Below are positions 57,830-64,000 of a stretch of DNA of 64,000 nucleotides, in pieces. This stretch comes from Eonycteris spelaea (taxonomy: Eukaryota; Chordata; Mammalia; Chiroptera; Pteropodidae). The number at the start of each line of letters is the position of its first letter. The stretch's first letter is position 1. The notes under the pieces are model-generated. The model saw only the letters and a list, made by a program, of their open reading frames with translations. It had not been told where the DNA came from and searched no databases. The position numbers and the translations under genes are program-made. Location: contig PUFA01000034.1 in the NCBI GenBank assembly GCA_003508835.1, forward strand, positions 7,652,501-7,716,500, in the 5' to 3' direction.

Positions 57830-58725
57830 ATATGCTCTAATTCGATTCTACATTCTACATTTCCCATATTTACTTTATCACACATCTATCCATCTATTCA
57901 ATTCTATAACTATCCATCGATCTACCTCATTCTTAAATATGCTTTGGGATAAATTGCTAACATCAGTGTACCCCTAAAAACTTCACCATGAATACCGGTA
58001 ACTAGAGTTTAATATTTTTTCATAGTTTGGAGGGATAAAATTTACACTAAAAGAAATGCTAAATATTATCTTTATTCTGGTGTGTTTTGACAAATGCTGA
58101 GTCTGAAAAATATAAATCCCCTTTTAAGGTATATAACATTATCATCACTCTAGAAAGCTCCTTCATGCCCCTTCCCTGTCAATAACTCCCTAATTCCTGT
58201 GAGGTAAACACTTTCCCAATTTTGTTATCCATGAATTCATTTTGCCTATTTTAGAACATCATATAAATGGAATTATATACTATTTGGGGGATAAGGTTTC
58301 TTTTCAACATAATGTTTTTGAGAGTAATTAAAGTTTTTGCATGAATCAGTAATTCATTTCTTGTTAATGCTGGGTAGTATCCCACTATATTAATAGACCA
58401 TACTTTGCTTATCCATTCTCCTGTTGATAACCACCTTGGCTATTTACATTTTGGGGCTATTATTTGTAAAGCTACTATAAACATTTGGGTACTAATCTTT
58501 TCATTTCCCTTATGTAAGCAACTAAGATTGGAATTCCTAGGTCAAATGGTAAGTGCACATTTAGTTTTATTTTTAAAAATTACCAAACACATATCCTCAT
58601 TGATTTCCATTTTATACTCCCACCATTGATATGTGAGAGCTCTGTCAATTCCACATCCTCACCAACATTTGAGGTTATCAAGTCTTTTTAAGTTTAGTGC
58701 TATGGTGGATGTCTTTTGCTTTTTT
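57830..58725 (-). mobile_element. L1M relic, minus strand
   Basis: Inverted L1 3' region: 'aatgctgggtagtatcccac', 'cattctcctgttgataacca', 'ttggaattcctaggtcaaat', 'ccacatcctcaccaacattt'. No open frame of L1 proteins survives. Confidence 0.85.
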
Positions 58726-59159
58726 TTAATTATGTTATTATGCCCTGGGGCCAAAAATAAGAAGGTAAAAATAACTTCACAGCTTATACCAGGATCTCAT
58801 TTACAATAGAGAGTAGACTAAGAATAAAACAGGATGATGGTTGTAGCAAGTCTTGGTGGTATATTTTTAAATTAAATTTTGCTCTGTAAAACTTCATAGA
58901 TATCCATTAAACATATTTGTTTCTAAAAGAATGCTGGGGGAAGGTCATCATAGAAATATTCAGTCCCATAGTTTATATCTCGTGCTTCAAATAAAGCTTC
59001 TAAAGAAACCACTGCAAAGGATTGTTACAAAAATTGCATCCATCAGAGAGTAATAGGAAAATATGAGAATGAGATTTGGTCATTAGGGGGTCATTACTTT
59101 TTTTATTTGTCCATATTTTGCACAATCACTCCCAAAGTTTTAAAAATCTACCTTGAGAA

Positions 59160-59220
59160 CCTCAAACAATATCTGGCCCACAGTATGCCTTTAATAAGTT
59201 TTTCATAAATTAATATCAAT
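59160..59220 (+). repeat. L2 3'-tail fragment
   Basis: 'aatatctggcccacagtatg' and 'cctttaataagtttttcat': plus-strand end of an L2 or MIR element. Confidence 0.4.
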
Positions 59221-60029
59221 ACTCAGAGTCTAGGGAAGATCAGTGTATGTGCATATAAAATCACTTTGTAAATGAAAAATACCTTATTCTGCTATTTTAT
59301 TACCCTTATGCTACTATTAAAAATATGTAACTTCATCTACAGATGTAAAGTTATTTTTTTAAATAGAATGTTTTTATTTCAATAGTAGTATTAATTTGTT
59401 CTCACAAAATTTATCACATCTATTAAATCAATAAAATGATATACAACTATTGCACACAATAAGCTCCTTAGTGATTAAAAAGTCAATAGTTTAGATTATC
59501 AGTTAATAATGCTGGAAAAATCTACACATAATTAAAACTTTCATGTGATTGCTTTCATAATTATTATATTAAATAAAACCAATCCAATCTGAAGAATTTA
59601 AAATTTTATGCTTCTCTATTATGTTTTTCCTGCTTTTATGCTTTTCAATAATCTTGTTTATTAATAATATTAATTTGAATGTCAAGTTTTTCCCAACTTC
59701 TTTACTGACACTTTAACACAAAATCTTAGTGGAAAAAGACAGTGAGTTTAATTGTGGTTATTTTCATTCAATAACCGCAGCCTGTTCAAGGTCTATATTT
59801 CCATATGTTTTTGATAAATCACATGGCAACAGAGCTCCCCAGGAATAAATATCTCAAACTGAACCTCATTAGCTATTTATGCAAATTCTAGTATATAAGG
59901 CCAGGAATTAATAGACACCTTTCCCTTTTTGTTGAACATTTATAATAATGACTGCAATATTTCTTTTCCATAAACACACACAACTGGACACTATCATGCT
60001 GTAAACACCAGGACCAATTATCACTCCCA

Positions 60030-60205
60030 TCATTTGAAAACTTACTGTGTGCCCTGCACTATTCTGAGTACTCATTTATACCTCACAATTACTCACTGGT
60101 AGAAATTATTCTTGTGCCTATTTAATGGCAGGAGAAACTGAGCCAAGAAAGGTAAACATCACACATTACACCAAAAATACAAACTCCAGCACTCAACTCT
60201 GAGTG
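60030..60205 (-). repeat. MIR SINE
   Basis: 'cttactgtgtgccctgcact', 'cctcacaattactcactggt' and 'ggcaggagaaactgagccaa' follow an inverted MIR. Confidence 0.6.
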
Positions 60206-60481
60206 AACATTTTGTTCAGGATGGTTTTAATGACCTACTTTTCCATCAGAGCAAAGATGAACAGCACGTGATCAAAAAGAGAATATTGCATGGTTGATTG
60301 GTTGATGCTGTAGAAACTGATGTTGATTGGTAGAAAAATAGTTATTTCAAATCCAGTTTTAACATTTAAGGGGAGAAAGGAAAATTATGAATTTAGTTCT
60401 AGAAACCTAGAACTGTAAGTTTGTATATCTGTTGTAAGTAAATGTTTTCATAGAGTGGGCATTCTCCAGTTTAAATGATAA

Positions 60482-60492
60482 GGTGGTGGTGG

Positions 60493-60533
<41 letters not shown>

Positions 60534-60534
60534 A
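60482..60534 (+). repeat. (GGT)n-(GTT)n microsatellite
   Basis: Three to four GGT units followed by about 14 GTT units, perfect over most of its length. Confidence 0.95.
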
Positions 60535-60639
60535 TTTAACTGTTTCATGATTTTTATATTCATTTTTTTGTTGAAATAGAACTCTCATGCCATAAAATTC
60601 ACTATACTTGTTACAATATGAATCTTGAACACAATGCTA

Positions 60640-60848
60640 AGGCCACACCCATCTATATAAGAAGTCTAGAATATGAAAATTCAGAGATAAAAAGTAAATT
60701 AATGAATGCCAGGGTGGGGAGAAAGGCAGGTATGGGAAGTGGCTGCTCATGGGTAAAGGGTTCCTTCTGGGAGTGAAGAAAATTTCTGCAATTAGATAAT
60801 GATGATGAGATTCACTGCACAACCTTGTGAATGACAAGGTTTTGAACA
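60640..60848 (+). repeat. L1 3' UTR fragment
   Basis: 'gccagggtggggagaaaggc', 'ctgcaattagataatgatga' and 'tgcacaaccttgtgaatgac' match the common L1M 3' UTR signature. Confidence 0.6.
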
Positions 60849-60849
60849 A

Positions 60850-63800
60850 ATATGAGATAGGATCGAAAGGGTCGTTGGCAGTTCTTTGTTGGGGGACAAC
60901 ACTACCTGTTAATTTCTTAAGCCTTTCATGGAAAACCCATGAATAATAGTCACATAAACTAAGAATAGATAAGAGAGTGATAAGACAACATGAAGTGCCT
61001 TTCTGATAACGAAGTATGTATCACAGAACTAGTCTTAATGGTTAGAAAATAACACATTTTTGAAATGCTTATATATATGAATTATTTGCACTTACAATTA
61101 TAGCTAAATGTGTCTTGGTACTTAATTCTCTCTGCATTTATTTAAAAAAAATTTGAAGAAATAAATAAAGCTCAGCAAGAACTCCTATTACTTTGTCACT
61201 TTATCACAGCCAATATCTTCAAACTATTGCCTTTTAGATTAACCATTTTACTTGAGTTACATAAAAGAAGGAAGACTATAACTCAGGATAATACTTTCCT
61301 GCCAAGAAAAAATTTTTTTAAAGGAAAAAAGAATAGAGGACCTAAAAGGTCAACTACAAAAAATAATAATAATAACTTGATTGGCTATTTAGTTCAAAAT
61401 AAATAGAAAAAAATGATAATGACAACACAGACACAGAAACTTTCATGTAAAAAAAAAAGCATTTATTGGTATCCTTTAGTTCTTCTGACACTTTTTAAAG
61501 CCCACCTCCTGATATATCGCTATTCTCTATGTAGTACGTATCAAAAAAAATCCCAGATGAGGGTCCGTTCTCTGAACAAAGGAACATGTTTTCCTGCTCC
61601 AATCACAAAAGCCCAAGAGCTAGAAGCAACCTTGAGCTGCTTCAGTAGATGAATGGCTATCTAAAAAACCAGATGGCCATTTGCTTAATTTATAAGCATC
61701 TCCAGAGACCAATAATTTGAATCAAACAAAAACAAAAATAGCAAAAATATTTGATAGAAAATATTTTTTATCAAAATCACAAAGGCAACCAAAGACTGTA
61801 TACTTTGATTGTTTATTAACCTCAACCTGTATATGTTTCTACATCCGTTGAACCAAATCTAATGTAAAATCCATTGAACTAAATCTAATACAAATCTCAT
61901 ATAAAAGGTAGATTAGAAGCAAATCAAAATCCAACCATATTTCCATTGAGTTGTAATATTGACAAGATCAGAAAGAGAACTTAGCCCCTCCACGTCACTG
62001 TGCGTTATAGACCCCTAGTCAAATGACTATTCTGCCCTGTGAATGCATTTCATGGGCTGGCATGTGAATTGCTGCTGTGAATAGGAGGTCTGCCTCAGTC
62101 TACCACAATGGCAGTGGAGTCGGGGAATGGAAGGGGTCATGGGAACGCTATTTAAAGACTGCCAACCAGCCAAACTGCATAAAACCACATACCAATGCCT
62201 TCACAAAGATTCCATCCAAACTCAAATAGTCCCTCATTTGCATTTTTCACACCTGTAGAGAATCGACCACAGGGCCAATTTGTAAGGAGACCCCCATTCT
62301 TTGAAGAACTAAATGAGCAGGCATTTCTTAGTTCTCCTTCTACTGACAGAGTAACTTCTATTTAATTTTTAAATATATTCAGAGAAAATTACTATTCATT
62401 CCTTCCTTTTCCAAACCTGCCCTGATAGTACAAGGAACAAAGAATGCTCTTTCTTCTAATACAATGGCACTAGTCAAAATAGCACAGTTTATTTTGAACA
62501 GTCTCTAGCATAAACTAATAAGAGAACAAAAAGTCATAGTTCATTTATTCTCCTCTATGGAATAAGACTTTCCCATCACCACACAAATCACAACTTTCAG
62601 TGAGACTTTTTATCCTTAGGTAAATCCAAGGACGCCTTGCCACTTAAAATAACGGACGCAATAAATAATATTTTTGAAAACAAAATTGTTTTTGCTGCTG
62701 TAAGCGATGCAGCTACCTAAAAAGCAGGACCTTTCCAGATGGGACACAATGAGATCATTGTTGTCAAGCTTAGGACCGAAAACTATTTTGCTAAAATATT
62801 ACCAGTAGGAAAATTTCCTTATACGACATTACATAGTAAGGGATTACAAAAATATTTTCACATAAAGCATCTTGTCTCCTCACATTCATTACCAGTCACT
62901 TAATATCTGCTCTGATTCATTCTCTACCCAAAGCTCAAAAGATCTTTTAAAACTTAATGATGTCAAATAAAAGCCATGCTCCTCCACGCGGTTTCTAGGC
63001 CTTTCATAATCTGGCTGAGTTTTTTGTGGGGCTCTTACATTCTCATGTATTTATTCAGTTGTCTCCTTTATTAAGTCATGAAACATACCTGTCTGCAGTG
63101 CCCAGTATAGTATGTTAGAAAGATGCTTAAAAATTAACTTGCTGTGTGTGTAAAGCAATGAATGAAGGAATGAATGAACGGGTGAATTGCTTCAAGCTCA
63201 AAAAGAATCACAGGAATACATGCTCACAGGGGTTCTAGCTGGTCGTAGGAAATCTTTCCCAACTATTGTACCACTGAGTTAAGAACTTCAAATATGTGCT
63301 CACTTTGCGCTAAGCTACTGCTAGATATCCTGTAGGCCTGGATTTAAAAACACCGAATGACAAGAGATAAATGACGCCTCAGGAGCGTAGGTATGTTTAC
63401 TGGCACTTGCTACATGTCTTGACCGAATCCCTCCTTTTGGCCAGCCAATGAGATGGAGGAAGTGGGGAGAAGGATGTTGCCCCTCCATGGATGAAACTGT
63501 CAACCAACAATATGTATTGATCTTTCTGATTAGGCTGATGGATACTCCAGAAACCAGAGAAAACTAATTAAGAATTATAAGCCTGTTTTGACAATAAATG
63601 TTTCCAGCATTGTCACCATACAGGGATAGATGCTCACTTAATCTTCTGTTTTCAGTATGGCAGTCACACTGTGAACTTGGTACACCCAGTTCAGAGTCCT
63701 TTCAGTTCATCCTCTCCAGAGAATAAACCTCATTTTATATTAATGCCGGAATAGTCAACTGGACATAAGAGGTGAGGTGTGAAGAGTGTAGGGAGGTGAG

Positions 63801-63935
63801 GTGCGACAGAGGGAGCTCTCTTGGATAGTAAAAGTCTCTGAGGAGTTGACAATTTATCAGAGCACTGGATGAAGTGATGAGCTCTGTGACCTGGATATTT
63901 TGATCTCCACAGTGCAGATATGGCTCCACTATTCA
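60850..63935. other. Intergenic, nothing definite
   Basis: AT-rich sequence with an (AAT)n tract near 61360-61375. 62880-63070 might be an old unassigned LINE fragment. No exon or RNA recognised. Confidence 0.45.
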
Positions 63936-63937
63936 GG

Positions 63938-64000
63938 GTTCTTGTCTTAGCTCAGGCCGCCATAACTCAATATCACAGACTACTGGATTAAATAAGAGAT
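63938..64000 (-). mobile_element. MLT1-type LTR, cut by window end
   Basis: 'cttgtcttagctcaggccgc' followed by 'cataactcaatatcacagac' is the same inverted LTR end as at 15130. The rest lies beyond the window. Confidence 0.65.

Overview
The window looks like nuclear DNA of a placental mammal. Most of it is the 3' half of one large spliced gene on the + strand, DOCK10 (zizimin-3), a CDC42/RAC guanine nucleotide exchange factor. I placed 29 coding exons (447 to 44236) with GT-AG introns. Their phases join without a break into a 1172-residue C-terminal protein fragment that ends in a stop codon. The gene starts left of the window. A 3' UTR of about 640 bases follows, with an AATAAA signal at 44852.

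The best clue to the host is a 5S rRNA-derived SINE at 4089-4308, flanked by a perfect 16-base target-site duplication. Among mammals such SINEs are known mainly from fruit bats (Pteropodidae), and also from springhares. An L1 ending near 55340 has the 'caatgtcaccccaata'-type tail that I associate with bats. I therefore infer a pteropodid bat; this is not proven by the sequence.

Layout: 1-19890 holds the conserved region upstream of the catalytic domain (exons E1-E17). 19891-40338 holds the DHR-2 (DOCKER) GEF domain (E18-E28), including a 7.2 kb intron at 26875-34096. 40339-44119 is the last intron. 44120-44236 encodes the short variable C-terminal tail and the stop. 44237 to about 44880 is the 3' UTR. 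From 44.9 kb to the end I see no gene, only old repeats (L1, MIR, MER5-like, MLT1-like LTRs), microsatellites and single-copy AT-rich DNA. In other mammals, from memory, CUL3 lies further downstream of DOCK10.

I found no bacterial-type system, CRISPR array, tRNA gene or second intact protein gene. The more interesting points are the 5S SINE, two symmetric cassette exons (45 and 99 nt), the 99-nt one lying inside the catalytic domain and apparently absent from DOCK9, five AAG-type acceptors, two Pumilio-like sites in the 3' UTR, a CpG-dense patch in an intron, and an octamer plus TATA arrangement in the downstream intergenic DNA. Repeat families were recognised from memory without a library search, so their boundaries are approximate.
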